Of a stretch of 64,000 nucleotides of DNA, positions 32,814 to 45,184 are shown one piece after another. The stretch is from contig CAJFCV020000005.1 in assembly GCA_904066235.2 (NCBI GenBank), positions 3,653,501 to 3,717,500 of the forward strand, in the 5' to 3' direction. Source of the DNA: Bursaphelenchus xylophilus (taxonomy: Eukaryota; Nematoda; Chromadorea; Rhabditida; Aphelenchoididae). Numbering within the stretch: the first letter of the stretch is position 1; the number at the start of each line of letters is the position of its first letter. A model generated the notes under the pieces. That model searched no databases. It was not told the origin of the DNA and saw only the letters and a program-made list of their open reading frames with translations. The translations under genes were made by a program, and so were the position numbers.

Positions 32814-33252
32814 TATGTGCTGCTAATAATCGTAATAACTGGTTAATAAAGCTTTTTTATTACTACTGCACGCCACGAAAAAAGTGGAAATAGAGAAATT
32901 CGCGGGAAAATGTTTTCGACATTTCATACGCTGAAACCTTTACAAATAAATAACAAAAATGATTCCAAAATTCTAATAAACAACAATTTACGTGTGAAAC
33001 CGGCGAGAAAGCATCGAAAGGCATCTAGGAGGTGCACCCCGAACTTCTTAGATTGATCGAAGAAGAGAAAGGAATTATATTGTACTAGGCAAAATTGGAT
33101 CAAAATCGATGAATCTGACCGAATTCAAGCTCTTCCGATTTTTACAAGAGTAGCAGGGCGTTGATCCTGCTACAACAGACCACTACTAAATTGAAATTCA
33201 TCAAATCTTCTTTATTTCCACCTAAACATCAAACCAATAAGAATAATTAAAA
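32814..33252. other. Intergenic between collagen and the unresolved gene
   Basis: Contains the collagen poly(A) signal, a dispersed motif copy (TTATATTGTACTAGGCAAAA at about 33075) and a short perfect hairpin (GTAGCAGG...CCTGCTAC at about 33150-33173). No gene. Confidence 0.45.
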
Positions 33253-34450
33253 TTACATAAATTTTCGACAATCCATCGATTTGTCGGATACAATCTGAAC
33301 TCGGAATTCAATCTCCACACCCATTGGTACATTATGCTGGGTTTCACATTCTACTTCAACATGGACCGGCTGAAATATCAATTATATTATTTTAGGTATA
33401 ACCAGAGAAAATTATTGGCTCAATGGCCTAAAAACAAAAAATCAAAAAGGCAACGTCACAAACTTAACTTGAAATGTTCTAAACGTCGTCTGCTTCCTCT
33501 GATCCAGCTTTGCTCACGCCTTCTCCAGTCCTTTCTTGCGTTTATCCGTCAGCTCCTGCAAAATGATACAATAATGAACCGACAAGTGCCCTTTTTCGAC
33601 TATAAAATTTCCCGATTTCTTCTTTACAACGTCCCCTAAGATGTCTTACACAACACCACATAGCGATTAATCCCTAATCTGGATGCAAAAAGAGAAATCC
33701 TACCTTTTCTGGAGACACCATCAGCTCCTGCAGAACGATGTAGTAATGAACCGACAAGTGCCCTTTTTCGACTATAAAATTTCCCGATTTCTTCTTTATA
33801 ACGTCCGCTAGGATGTCTCACACAAAACAGATCAGCTCCTTTGTACCTAAACCGGATTAGTAACGAGAAATCCTACCTTTTCTGGAGACACCATCAGCTC
33901 CTGCAGAACGATGTAGTAATGAACCGTCAAGTGCCCTTTTTCGACTATAAAATTTCCCGATTTCTTCTTTCCAGCGTCCGCTAGGATGTCTCACACAACA
34001 CCACATGGCGATTAATCTATAAACTGGGCACAAAAAGAGAAATCTTACATTTTCTGAAGACACTTACATAGCTGGTAAATCAATGTTGGGGTCGGAGCGC
34101 GATGTGCTGGGCTCCATGGACTCATCCATTACATTCAACGGAACCTTCCTGAAGTTCTCAGCTAGCTTTATGTTGATTCTCTTCTTCTGGTTCAGCTTTT
34201 CTTGCGTTTCTCCATCGGTCCATGCAAAATGATGCAATAATGAACCGACAAGTGCCCTTTTTCGACTATAGAATTTCCCGATTTCTTCTTTCCAACGTCC
34301 GCTAGGATGTCTCACACAACACCACATGGCGATTAATCTATAAACTGGGCACAAAAAGAGAAATCTTACATTTTCTGAAAACACTTCCATACCTGGTGAA
34401 TCAATGTTGGGGTCAGAGCGCGATGTGCCGGGCTCCATGGACTCATCCAT
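33253..34450 (-). CDS. Unresolved gene with tandemly duplicated exon-intron units
   Basis: I do not recognise the product and cannot give a full exon model. Seen on the minus strand: a first exon from ATG 34450 (MDESMEPGTSRSDPNID...). A second exon, about 34066-34210, has TQEKLNQKKRINIKLAENF and repeats the MDESMEP.TSRSDPNID peptide before a GTAAGT donor. Four copies of a ~172-bp unit follow. A final exon, 33253-33369, after TATTTCAG, reads PVHVEVECETQHNVPMG..., has 39 codons and ends in TAA. Each ~172-bp unit offers either a 24-bp micro-exon (ELMVSPEK) between CTGCAG and GTAGG, or a longer frame (WKEEIGKFYSRKRA). Transcript data would decide. Confidence 0.45.
33550..34400. repeat. Tandem ~172-bp units (4 copies)
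   Basis: The anchor CAAGTGCCCTTTTTCGACTA occurs at about 33583, 33755, 33928 and 34249. The first three are spaced 172-173 bp apart; the fourth is offset by an extra ~148-bp exon-like block. The units include intron boundaries on the minus strand. Confidence 0.85.
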
Positions 34451-34859
34451 TATACTCAACACTTGAAACTCAAAGCAACGTAATTTTAAAGATAATATAC
34501 ATCCCGAAATTGTTCCAAATTCCAGAGTTACAATACTATCTAACACAATATTCATTCCATCAAAAAAATCAAGAAATATTGGGCGCAGCTCGAAATCTCT
34601 ATTTCCAATTTTGCCTTACGTTTTTCGTGGCGTGCTACTGTATCATTTTGTGTCCTCATGCTAAGCCCGACTGCGTCCCAGCACGAAAATCAGGGGAGAA
34701 TGTCCAAACTTTGGCATTCTGTTCCGTGTTATTCTCTAGGATTTTTGGTTAGTTTCCTGCACGTTTGCGCACGTTGTCGAGTAAATTGTCGTTGTAAAAT
34801 CCGAAACTAGGTTTACATAAAATTTGGGATCTTATTTTTGTTATTTTAGGCAAACCAAG
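34451..34859. other. Upstream of mitochondrial EF-Tu
   Basis: A moderately GC stretch at 34640-34740 with no supported exon. TTATTTTAG ends 10 bases before the EF-Tu ATG and is likely an SL trans-splice acceptor. Confidence 0.45.
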
Positions 34860-36840
34860 ATGATCAAGCTGCTGCGGTCACCGATCCAAGTCAACAGTAA
34901 GTTGTGGGGTTGAAACTGAAAGATTACACCCTTCCTTTGCTTCTTTTTGAAGCTTCCATAAGTTTAGACACTTCAAATTGAACAGCTTTATTTAATTTCT
35001 CTATCTAAGACCTATGATAATGTAAACTTCCGATTTTCAGAGACTTTGGATAACTACTTGAGGCTAAGTAAGCTCCAAACCATCCGGTTCTACGCCGTTC
35101 CTGGAGGAAAAGCCGTTTTCAGCCGCGATAAACCTCATTTGAACGTTGGAACAATTGGTCATGTTGATCATGGTAAAACAACTCTAACTTCGGCTATTAC
35201 TAAAGGTATTTTTTGCTATTATTCTTGAATTTTAGGTACCACAACTTAGTGACTGTTTGTTGAACCTAATTTCTCCTGATTTTCAGTCTTGGCGTCCAAG
35301 AAAGGAGCTAAATTCACGAAATACGAGGATATTGATAATGCTCCTCAAGAAAAAATGCGTGGTATTACCATCAATGCCGCTCATTTGGAGTACACCACTG
35401 AGAAGAGGCATTATGCTCACATTGACTGCCCTGGCCACGCTGATTACATCAAGAATATGATCACCGGCGCTGCTCAGATGGAAGGAGCTATTTTGGTGGT
35501 GGCTGTCACCGATGGACCTATGCCTCAGGTATGCTTTTAAGGGTTATGTGGTGCTTTTGAAGTTTAGAGGAGCATTTCAAACGTAATAGACATCGGTATT
35601 ACCGAATATAATAGAATTTATGTCTAGTGCAATATAAGTCACCTTCCATTTAACTAAATTCTGGTATTTTTCAGACTCGGGAGCACTTGTTGTTGGCGAA
35701 ACAAGTCGGTGTTCCGCAAGAAAACATTGCCGTTTACCTCAACAAGGCCGATGAAGTCCCAGATGCCGAAACTCGAGAACTCGTTGAAATGGAGGTCCGC
35801 GAACTTCTCGCTGAGTATGGGTATCCTGAATCGGCCCCAGTCATCATTGGTTCCGCCCTCTGCGCTTTGGAGGGAAAGAACCCCGAACTTGGAGAGCAGT
35901 CCATCAAGCAACTTTTGGATACCTTGGACAACTTCAAGATCCCCGAAAGAGATGTCAGCAAATCTCCCAAATTCTCGTGCGAGCATGTGTACAACATTCA
36001 AGGTGAGTATTTTTGATTTGTGCTTGGTTTTTAGGACAGGAGAGTTGTTTTGGCCGCTACATGTGGTGTAACTTTCAGGCCGTGGAACCGTTGTGACCGG
36101 CAAGCTGGAATGTGGATCCATCAAGAAGAACGACAAGGTCGAGGTCCTCGGATATGGCCGCACCTTCCCCTCGATCGTCTCTGGCCTCGAGTCCTTCAAA
36201 AAGACCGTGGATATTGCCCAGCCCGGAGATCAGCTCGGTATTTTGCTGAAGAACGTCCCAGCCAAAGCGCTGCGAAGAGGTTGTGTCATTGTTCCAGCTG
36301 GCTCAGAAGCCACCAAGAATTTTACTGACAAAGTTAAGGCCCAATTGTACTGTTTGAAGAAAGAAGAGGGAGGTTCGAAGATCCCCATGGCCAATTTTGT
36401 GACCCAGCACATCTTCTCCTTGACCTGGGACAACAATGCGAGCATGCAGATTCAAGGAAAGGACTTCATTATGCCCGGAGAAAATGCGGAGTAGGTTTGG
36501 ATTGTTAACTCTGATTACATTTTCTTCTTCACTTTGCTTTATCTCTCCAATTTTCAGAGTAACCCTCTCCCTGGCCCATAAGATGTACATCGAGCCCCAA
36601 CAGCGCTTCACCATCCGCAAAGGAGATGTTACAGTAGGTACTGGCGTCTTCCTCGAGGTCCTCCCACCCAAAACTGAGGAAGAAAAAGACCCCAAATACC
36701 TGAAGAAACTGATGAAAGCCGAGATGGAACGTCTTGGCTTCAACCCATACGGAGAGAACGCCGAGAAAAAGCTAAAACCCGACTATTCCAAGGCCTCGGG
36801 CGAGAATCCAGTGGCCAAGGAGTTCCAAGAAAATGCCTAA
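34860..36840 (+). CDS. TUFM: Mitochondrial elongation factor Tu (nematode EF-Tu1 type)
   Basis: GTPase that delivers aminoacyl-tRNA to mitochondrial ribosomes. Exons: 34860-34896, 35041-35205, 35287-35528, 35675-36002, 36079-36490, 36558-36840; 488 aa. A ~40-aa mitochondrial presequence rich in Arg/Lys/Ser comes first. G-domain motifs: P-loop GHVDHGKT (52-59), switch I RGITI (92-96), DCPGH (114-118), NKAD (171-174). Domains 2 and 3 follow. After the last bacterial-like segment ([10 protein letters not shown]) there is a charged C-terminal extension of ~57 aa with [13 protein letters not shown] and [10 protein letters not shown]. In C. elegans, EF-Tu1 carries such an extension to bind T-arm-less mitochondrial tRNAs, so the same role is inferred here. 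It is convergent with NOC3. Confidence 0.96.
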
Positions 36841-37134
36841 GGGCATCAAACCCCTCATTTTATGATCTTCTAGGTTCTCTTTGTATTCTTGATTGTTAAA
36901 CCATTGTTGTGAATGTTATTTGTTTCCCCGCCCGATATTGTACTTGATAGTGGATAATAAAATATTAAAATAGGTCTTTTCTAGGTACGTCATAGGTTCA
37001 AAAAAGCCAAAATGTTGAGAGAGCAGTCTTCCTAGGTAATAATAAACAAAATTTTATTCGAATTTCATACAGAATCAACAAGTAACAACAAGAATTTTTA
37101 ACAATTAACAATATTTTAGTCAAAATTTTTTTAA

Positions 37135-40100
37135 TTATTTCTGTTGTAACCACAATTCCACAGTGGAACAAACGTTCTTGGAGCTTAATTTGATGTTCTT
37201 TTTCTGAAAATGTAAAAATAAGGACAAAAATTTAAAAAAATTATATTATACTTGCCTTGGCGAAGGTTTGCAGGCTTTCCTTGAAGGCAGGAGGGGTCTG
37301 TTTAACTTCCTCTTTGTTCAGCCATTCCCAAGGCTTCATTGTGGACCATTGGCCATTTAATTTCTCTTGGCCGCTTGACGGAGCTTGTTGTAGAAGATGC
37401 TTTGCGTATTGGACTATGTAGCTGTTGGGGTACTAAAAATATGGTTATTTTTACTCTTTAAACTCCTCTCAGGGCCCTTTCACCTCTTTCTCACCTTTAA
37501 CAACTTCTGGAGTTCCATTACAAGGTCCGTGCTCTGCGCATTCGTGTGATCTGGGTCCGGAAAGTCGGCTCTGTACAATCCATTTGCCCAGTAATCCTCA
37601 TCCTCCTCCACTAGTGTGCACAATTTCGGATGGGCTATAAAATGGGTTCGTATTGTTGCGAGGACCGACAACAATTGCCTCGGGGTCATTAGGAATCCAA
37701 GTTGAAGAAGACGTTTCGTATAGCTGACTACTCTCGAAAACGGGACTTGCTTCTTTCGGCGGTTGATCAACGAGTCCAGGCATTGACAGAGGAGGCGGAT
37801 TTCCGAGTCTTGCTTCTCTGAAAATTAAAAAAAAATTTTTAAATTAAAAAGTTTTAGTCGTGGTATCTTAATCAATATAACATATCTTAATTAACGTAAA
37901 AGTGAAAAATTAAAAATAAACTTTCTTAGACTAACCCCAAAACGGCCACAGTGTTTTATTTTTTTCAATTTATCCTATTTTGGACCTAACCTACGACTTT
38001 TAAAAAATTTCGGGTACCACCACGAAAACTGCCCAAACTATACAAATCCCTTTGAATATTCAAAAATTGCCTGTAAATTGATTTTCCCAGGACCCTTCCG
38101 ACTAAAATAATCCAAATTTCAGCAATTTTATATCCACTTTTAAGAGCCCCACCACGATTTCCCTGATTCTCAGGGACCTTCTCAAACCACCCCAAAACGT
38201 ACCGGAGTTCTTCTGAAAGACAATATTCGGCATCAATTTGTACAATTCCTTGTAGAATTTGATCGGATCAATGTTCAGCGCTTGACCTTCGGCCGACAAA
38301 ATTACACACATTGTTTTGACGCAGTTCAGAGAATCCATTGTGCTGAGATGTTCCTTGCCAATGAGGTCCTCTAGTGTTGTTATTAAGTCATCAAAGAAGT
38401 CAATATTGATTAGATGAGCGAATTTGGACAATCCAGCCAGTACCGGGCTGATTAATCTGGGCTCGGGCATTCGTTTTAGGACTCGGAAATAGAGGAGAAA
38501 TAGGTGTTTCATGACTTCGGTGGACTGAAAATAAATTCTAAATGCATTTTAAGGGTACTACAGTAAAATTTAGTTGCTAAAAATGCAATTTTTTGCAATA
38601 AACGCCAAAAAAAATCAAAAAAAAATTTGACTTTTTTTTTTATTTTCATCCCAACTGAAATTCAAAAAAAAAACTTACTGTTTTGAGTTTATTAGACAAC
38701 GACTCGGATGCTTCAATCTCCTTGAGGTCAGCTTCCACCTTCTTCATCTGCTTATCAAACTTTTTCGCAGTCTTGGACTTGTGTTCCTTCAGAATCTTGT
38801 GTTTTTTGTTTTTCAAATTCTCCATTTCAGTTTCCTTGTCGCGGCGATCAATGTTCTGAATCAATTACAATATAATACTCTCACTAATCAAAAAAATATC
38901 ACAAAAAACAAAATTCAACTTCCCAAAATTTCGACCCTATTTTACCCACCTTGATCCTCAACGCCAATAAACTGTCCAAAAGTTCCGAGGAGATCTTGAA
39001 TTTCTTCGATCCGATCAGTTGATTGACCGCTTTCACCACGAAGAGTGATAATCTGAAGCTTGGGTCCGCCTTGAACATTTCTTGGATTGATTTCGTTGCA
39101 ATTTCCACGACCGGTTTATAGGCGCTGGTCGCAATCTTGACCATGCAATCGATGAGATTGATGGCGAAATTAAAATGGGAGAGTTTGGCCAACAAATTCG
39201 CCAGGGAGTTGATGCTGAGGAGGCCAATTTCCGTGGTGAAACTCTTTTCGTGGATCATGTTTACCGATGGTTTGACCAGCTCTAAAATAAGGTATATTAT
39301 TATCTGAAATAATATCAAAAAACCCCACAAATCAAAATAAATTAGCCAAAAACCTTTAAAAATTTCTTTAAGGGCCCTTATTCATTCTATTTTCTAAAAT
39401 CAAAATCCAAAAAGCATAAAAAAACTAAAAATAACATATAAACTTAGCAAAAATAATATCAATTTTGACTAAAAAACGTCAAACTTCCTAATAAACCCCC
39501 TTAAGCTTCTAAAAATTCCCCTCCAACACTTACTCATTGCATTTTTCTCCAAGTACGTCAGGAAGTTCAAATAATTTTTGACGATTCTCTCTTCAAAATT
39601 GACCAGCTTCCTGGTCTCCTTCTTCATTGTCTGATTTTTTTCTTCTTCCGTCATTGGCCTGATATGATACCCTGGGGCAATATCAATAAAGACTTCGGTC
39701 AGACAAGCGATTGCCATCAATTGAGAGGGCTCTCTGATTGCGGAATGGACTTTTTGGCCGGTCGCCATTTTAATCATCTCTGATAGGCAATTTATCTAAA
39801 GATCGAAGTCAAAAAAAGACAAATATACTTGCCTGTCCCTGTGGGTCGACGGCCAGACTCTTAACATAGTTAGTAATCTTGGTTTCAGCCTCTTTCATCA
39901 ATTCCTTGGTTCGGACAAGCCGATCGATTGGGTCCAATAGGCTCAAATCTTCTTCTTTTGGGGCTTCTAAAAATAGACAAACAAATTTATAAAAATATTT
40001 ACCTTCAGGTTCTTCCTCGTCCTCCTCCATGTCTTCCTCTTCGGTTCCGATGATTTTCAGCTTGGGCTGCGGTTCTTCGGGTTTCTGATCTTCTACTAAT

Positions 40101-40769
40101 TCGACCTTCTTTCCCTTTTTCTTCAATCTCCTGACAACTTCTCCGTTCACTTTCAGCGGCAGTAACTCTTGTTGGGCTTCCTCTACTTCCTTGAAATGCC
40201 TCAACTCGTCGAGATCGTCTTCGGCTAAAAATTTTATATTGTATTCGCCCGAAAAAATGCAGAAGAAACCGAATTTTTCCTTGCCCTTACCTTCAGCTTT
40301 TCTTTTGGCTGCTTTCCTATCCTCGTATTCGTTTATCATGTCCAATGGGACAAAATCATCATTGTCGTCATTGAGATCTCGGAATGCTCGATCCGCCAGC
40401 CAATCTTCTTCTATCTACAACACAATTGCATATGAAGTTATGTTATCCATGACAATTTTAAAAAATTCGGTCAAAAGTACAGCTTAAAAACAATCAAAAG
40501 CGATAACATGATCACGAAACCCTATTAAACCTATTAATTCATATGACATCAAGTTCTGACACCTAAAAACAAAAATAAAAAGCAAAATATTAACTTACCC
40601 TATTAGCAAGATCGGCGTGCTTGGAAGTCCGTTTCCTTCTATACTCTCCGAACTCTTTTTCCAAACCCTCACTCAGTTTCCCTTTCCTTCGAAGATTCAG
40701 AATCCTTTTGGTCGCTTTTCGGCGCTGACCCGCGCTAACTGGCGGTCCGGACTTCTGTTTTTTCACCAT
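37135..40769 (-). CDS. NOC3L: Nucleolar complex protein 3 (NOC3 / NOC3L)
   Basis: Ribosome biogenesis factor of the nucleolus, acting in 60S pre-ribosome maturation; in yeast it is also linked to replication licensing. Exons (minus): 40599-40769, 40291-40414, 40003-40224, 39833-39966, 39534-39795, 38950-39281, 38679-38855, 38203-38524, 37495-37817, 37256-37432, 37135-37203; 770 aa. A basic N-terminus is followed by an acidic stretch and the NOC3 domain (IRPMTEEEKNQTMKKETRKL, close to the human IRPLTEEEK..KKETREL). Then come SKFAHLINIDFFDDL and the CBF/Mak21-type C-terminal helices (LNIDPIKFYKELYKLMP). Introns 4 and 10 have GC donors (CAG|GCAAGT and AAG|GCAAGT); the nearby GT alternatives break the frame (intron 4) or run past the natural stop (intron 10). 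Confidence 0.93.
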
Positions 40770-43319
40770 CTAAAGTAATATTCAAATTAGAGTATAGTGG
40801 GTCATTTTTTACCACGCATAAGATCCCGTAGTAAGCAACAACATAAAAAACAATGAAAAAAAGATAAAAAATTAAACATCAAAGCGACATAACCATTAAA
40901 ATTGCCTAGAAGACAGCAATATTTACATCGGTTTAGTACTACTACAGTAAAAATTAGGACTCTGTCGTATTTTATAATTCTCCTTCTCCCCAAAAAATAA
41001 TTTTTCTTATTTTTCAACAAAACCTCGGGCGCACGCTGCGTAATCAAAAATCCGCAAGCTGCGGAGGACATTTTATACGAAGATTAATAAAATCAGGAAA
41101 AATGGCAAAACCCGGCATTTTTAGTCACTGAAATGTTCATGAGTGCAAATAAATTTGAGAAAGTGCATAAACGAAATAAATATCAACGCAATTTATAATA
41201 ATTTTTTAAACCGAACATCTCTAATTAGCAAGGTGTAATTACCACACAGGAACTTTGTTGACAGATTCGAACTGGCCATTGTAAATTGCCAGTTTCTGCC
41301 TGAAATCTTGCTTACCAACCAAATTTGTCATAATTATTGCCAACATCTGTCTGGCATCATTTTCTCCAAATCCGGTTATGGGGCGGAGTCAGAAATTGAT
41401 TGTATTCTAAATTTAAATTTCTTTACTATGCCTTTGAAAGTGCTTTTATGGCTCTGTGTCACATGTTGGATATACTGTGATTTGAAATTTGACGGCTTAA
41501 TGGGATGTTCCAGAGATTTTCGATTTCTGGATTAATTTGAAGCCATGGTGTATATAAGGTTGCCAGAAGAGTCCAAATGGCAAATCTAGACTCAAAATAG
41601 ACTTAGAATGGCACTTACGACCTTAGGTTACTGTAGCGGGTGTTTTGCTCAGCCCAAATCGTCGGAAAAATTTTAAGATTTTGAAATTTTTACTGTGCAA
41701 TTTCTCAACAGTTACTGCATAACTTGCTCTGATATTTTGCCAACAGAGTTTTGAGACCTTTAAATAAGTCTATACCAAATTTCACAAAAATTGATGCATA
41801 AACTTGCAAGTTATGACATTTTTTTCAATTCAAGGCCATAGCTAAGAATTTCCTTCAAAAAACCGATTTTTTGCTCCCCTATTTCCCAACTGCAAGCTCG
41901 CTTCAAACTATAATTCCTACATTGACGATATCAATGTCGTCTTCCCTCTGTTTGATATCCATTATATCTCCTGGACCGAGTTTTCTGCCCATATAAGTTA
42001 ACCCAATATGTCATAGAACAGTATCGGATGCACGGCCGCTTTCCGCTGAACCCGGTTTTCCAGAAATCCGACGCCGCTTTTTTCGGGAGGCACAGTCAAC
42101 CTGATATCCTCCGTCGTGCCCGATATCCGACATGCGAGGGGAAGAGGTTGCCAATGTATGTCGGATATGAGTTGAGTTGGTCCGAATAAAGTTTTCAGCC
42201 CAGAAGTTTCGAGAGTTTGGCGGGGAGCGGAGAGAGGCTAATGGAGGGTGGACTAGGCGTTTTAGGCGCTCATGCCAAGTCATGAAGCTTTTTAAAACCC
42301 TCAGGGCTTCTCAGTAAGCAAAATTTAAAAGTCTGTTCTGTGATCCTCTATAGATTACAGGCAAATTTTCGGTCGATAATTTTGTGTCCCGACTTTTCGG
42401 CTCTACAAAATTGGTTGATACGGAGCGTAGGGCAGGTGGATACGCAAAAAAAGGTATAGAAAGTGCCTACGAGGCCTGGCAAAGCCTCGTAGTCAAGTTG
42501 GGTGGTCGGCGGACACTCGGCGAAGGCTCGGCGGAGACTTGGCGAAGACTTGCAATACGTCCACTTTTTCCAATTTTAGCTATTACTAACACAATTTTTT
42601 TTATCCAGTTTAAAGCATACTTTATCTAATCTAGATATCAATTTCAAAAATTTTATTTTGGGATTTGTTCATTATAATTTTTGTCACCAATTCTTAGATC
42701 TCGCCCTAAAAAATTTTACCGTAATTTTTTTCTATTTTTACCCATCAAACTTTCCACCTATATTTATAGACAAACATGTTATCTATATGCCAACCGAGAG
42801 AGTATGGATTCATCCAAATATTATTCTCTTTTGGCGAAGCCAAACTTTGGTTTCAAATTCCGAACCCGGTAAGGCTTTGGAACGTCAGATTTGGGATATC
42901 CAGTTTCCATGGGGATGACTGTCTTCATTTTGCAAACAATTCCTATACTTATTACATATATTAATTTACACTAATAACTTTCGAATTTTCAAAAAAAATT
43001 TTTGATTTTTCTTCATAAAATCCCGTTTACTTGGCTATAAAATCAAAATTTTTGTACCTTACAAAGTACAAGTGTCCCCATGTCTATAACCCATTCAAGT
43101 TGCAGAGTGTCATTGTTGTTTCTTTCATTCCATTGAACTCATTCTTTGAGGGCGGGCGTTTCCCCGGTAAAACCTCCACTTAGGGCGACGCGTGGCGTCG
43201 GATTCTGTTTCTTCCGGCATTTTCCGGCCATTTTTTTCGTTTTGACCTAAGGTCGTGTTTTTATGTAATGTTTTCGTGATAAATTTTTTTTCAATTTTAG
43301 CAAAAATCATCGGCGAAAA
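40770..43319. other. Intergenic between NOC3 and the EF-hand gene
   Basis: No gene recognised. 42010-42300 and 42400-42560 are GC-richer, with direct repeats of CGGCGGA/CTCGGCG and CGATATCC type, but without a usable frame. An acceptor-like ATTTTAG about 20 bases before 43320 fits trans-splicing of the next gene. Confidence 0.4.
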
Positions 43320-44201
43320 ATGGCTTCCATCGACAGAATTCGTAAGTACGATTGAAAAAAATTATTAATCGACCGGTAAAATCGAAAAAAAATCATTACA
43401 AAAAATTAAATTTTCAAAAAAAAAATTGTAATTTTTTTAGACACCCCAAGGCCATAAAAAAGAATCATGCGATTTTCTTCACAAACCCGAAGCTAAAAGT
43501 TTTTGTTCATGTTACGGTAACGACCTCAAAATTGCAAATTCTAAAACCATTTTAGCCCATAATAAAAATGTAAAAAAGGCTAGCCAATAATTAAGACAAC
43601 TAATAACGTCCATAAGAAGGCACAATCCGTCGTGCTCAGTTCTATTCTTAGAATTTTAGGTAGCTTAATTTCGAATAATGAGAAAAATTCAAGACTTCCG
43701 ATTTTTTTCGGTTTTCCTAACTTTTCAAATTGAAATCAGAACGCCAAAGGATTCAAATTTAGTTTCAACTGTGTTACATATCTTAAAAAGCAATGATGAC
43801 TAACTATAGCTAAAAATAGAACGGCCAAATACGAATTTTATTTTGATTTATGAAAAAATCTGATGACGCATCACTCCAAGTCCCTTTTTGATCCTAATAT
43901 TATGACACAGAGTTCTTTTGACACCTGAATTACAATTATCCCTTCTCCCTTGACATGACTATGATTCCAGGTCAAATCTACGACGCCCATGACTCGGACA
44001 AAAACGGAGTTTTAAGCGTAGAGGAAGCCGAGTTGGCCTACAAAGCGTTGGGCTCTTTGGCCAAGCAGTACCCCAATTTCGTGGCCGAATTCAACAAGCT
44101 TGCCAATTCGGAAGGAGTCATCACCTTTGAGCGTGAGTCCTCGCTGTCCACAAAAGTTTTTATTTTCAGAATTCAAAAGTTTTGTGAAAGATCTTTCCTA
44201 A
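43320..44201 (+). CDS. Small EF-hand protein (71 aa)
   Basis: Exons: 43320-43341, 43971-44132, 44170-44201. The sequence starts MASIDRIRQIYDAHDSD. It has one canonical calcium-binding loop (residues 15-26, D-S-D-K-N-G-V-L-S-V-E-E, with Asp at 1 and 3, Asn at 5 and Glu at 12), followed by a second, shorter helix-loop-helix (NSEGVITFEQF) whose loop is degenerate. The size suggests a one-and-a-half EF-hand calcium sensor, probably cytosolic; no specific partner can be named. The 629-bp first intron follows only 22 coding bases. An AATAAAG signal lies ~80 bp past the stop. Confidence 0.85.
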
Positions 44202-45184
44202 CGGCGATTCCTTGATCTCAATCTTCAATTCTCAACTTTATCGTGATCTCAAAATCTCAATCTTGTAATGTTTTTGCTATAATAAAGATAATTTTGTAAG
44301 GGTAAAATACGAAATTTTCCACTAGGCTTGTTTGACATGTTTGATCGTATAAAATCAAATTAAAAAAGCACATTTTACCGTATAACTTGGTCCAGCAAAG
44401 TCAAAAATCTCCAATACTGACATTTTTTGCTAAAAAAATCACACTTCCAGTTGCCCTATTCATCTTAAAATATTTTTTTGGCATACAATTCAAATTTCAA
44501 CTGTTTTCAAACTTTTATCCATCAAACAACAGCTTGAGACCACTGAAATTCTTTGGTTTTCTTTATTTTCGCTGGAAATAAAGCTCGTGGTCGGTTGCGA
44601 AAAAAATCCCGGACCTAATGTACAAATATAGACGTCTAGTCGCATAAAAAAATGTCAAAAAAAACAACATAAAATTATAGAAACTCTGTGAAAAAAAATT
44701 AAAAAAGTGGGTGATAAAGTGATTTAGGTAATTATAAACCATGGTAAATATTCGCAAGTAACAATAACCGATATTACACAACAAAAAAGACACTGGGAGG
44801 GGGGAAAAGTTTACTGTAAAGACAAAGATATACCCGTTCTATCCTGTGTACACAATCGAAAGGGCCTTGATTGAGCGAGGAATCGGAGTCTGAAAGAACA
44901 GAGAGACTAAAAAAAATTCGTGGCTTTTTTTCTTTTTGAGATTTTTTAGGTACGAATTGTCGAAAAATCACCAAAATTTGGCGAAAAATCCCAAAATTTG
45001 GCGAAAAAATCGTAAAAACTTGGCAAAAAACCCCAAAAAATCTCAAAAAAGCCTTTCAAAATTTTTCAAATTCCCCTTCATACCTCCAAAATCCCTTTCC
45101 TCGCTTCTGGACATCACTTCGACTACACTACGCCCGACAGTAATTGGAAAAAAACAATAATTTAACAAAGAAAAATGCGAGTAA
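44202..45184. other. Convergent 3' region (EF-hand / FRMD8)
   Basis: 3'UTRs and AT-rich spacer. It contains one copy of the short palindromic family (44333-44393) and runs of AAAAATC/GGCGAAAAA. No gene. Confidence 0.45.
44333..44393. repeat. Micro-palindrome family, copy 1
   Basis: TTTGATCGTATAAAATC ... ATTTTACCGTATAACTTGG. Related to the copies in the FRMD8 introns. Confidence 0.5.

Noticed and set aside
33150..33173. Perfect short hairpin as a terminator
   Set aside because: Rho-independent terminators are not used by Pol II genes; the hairpin has no supported role.
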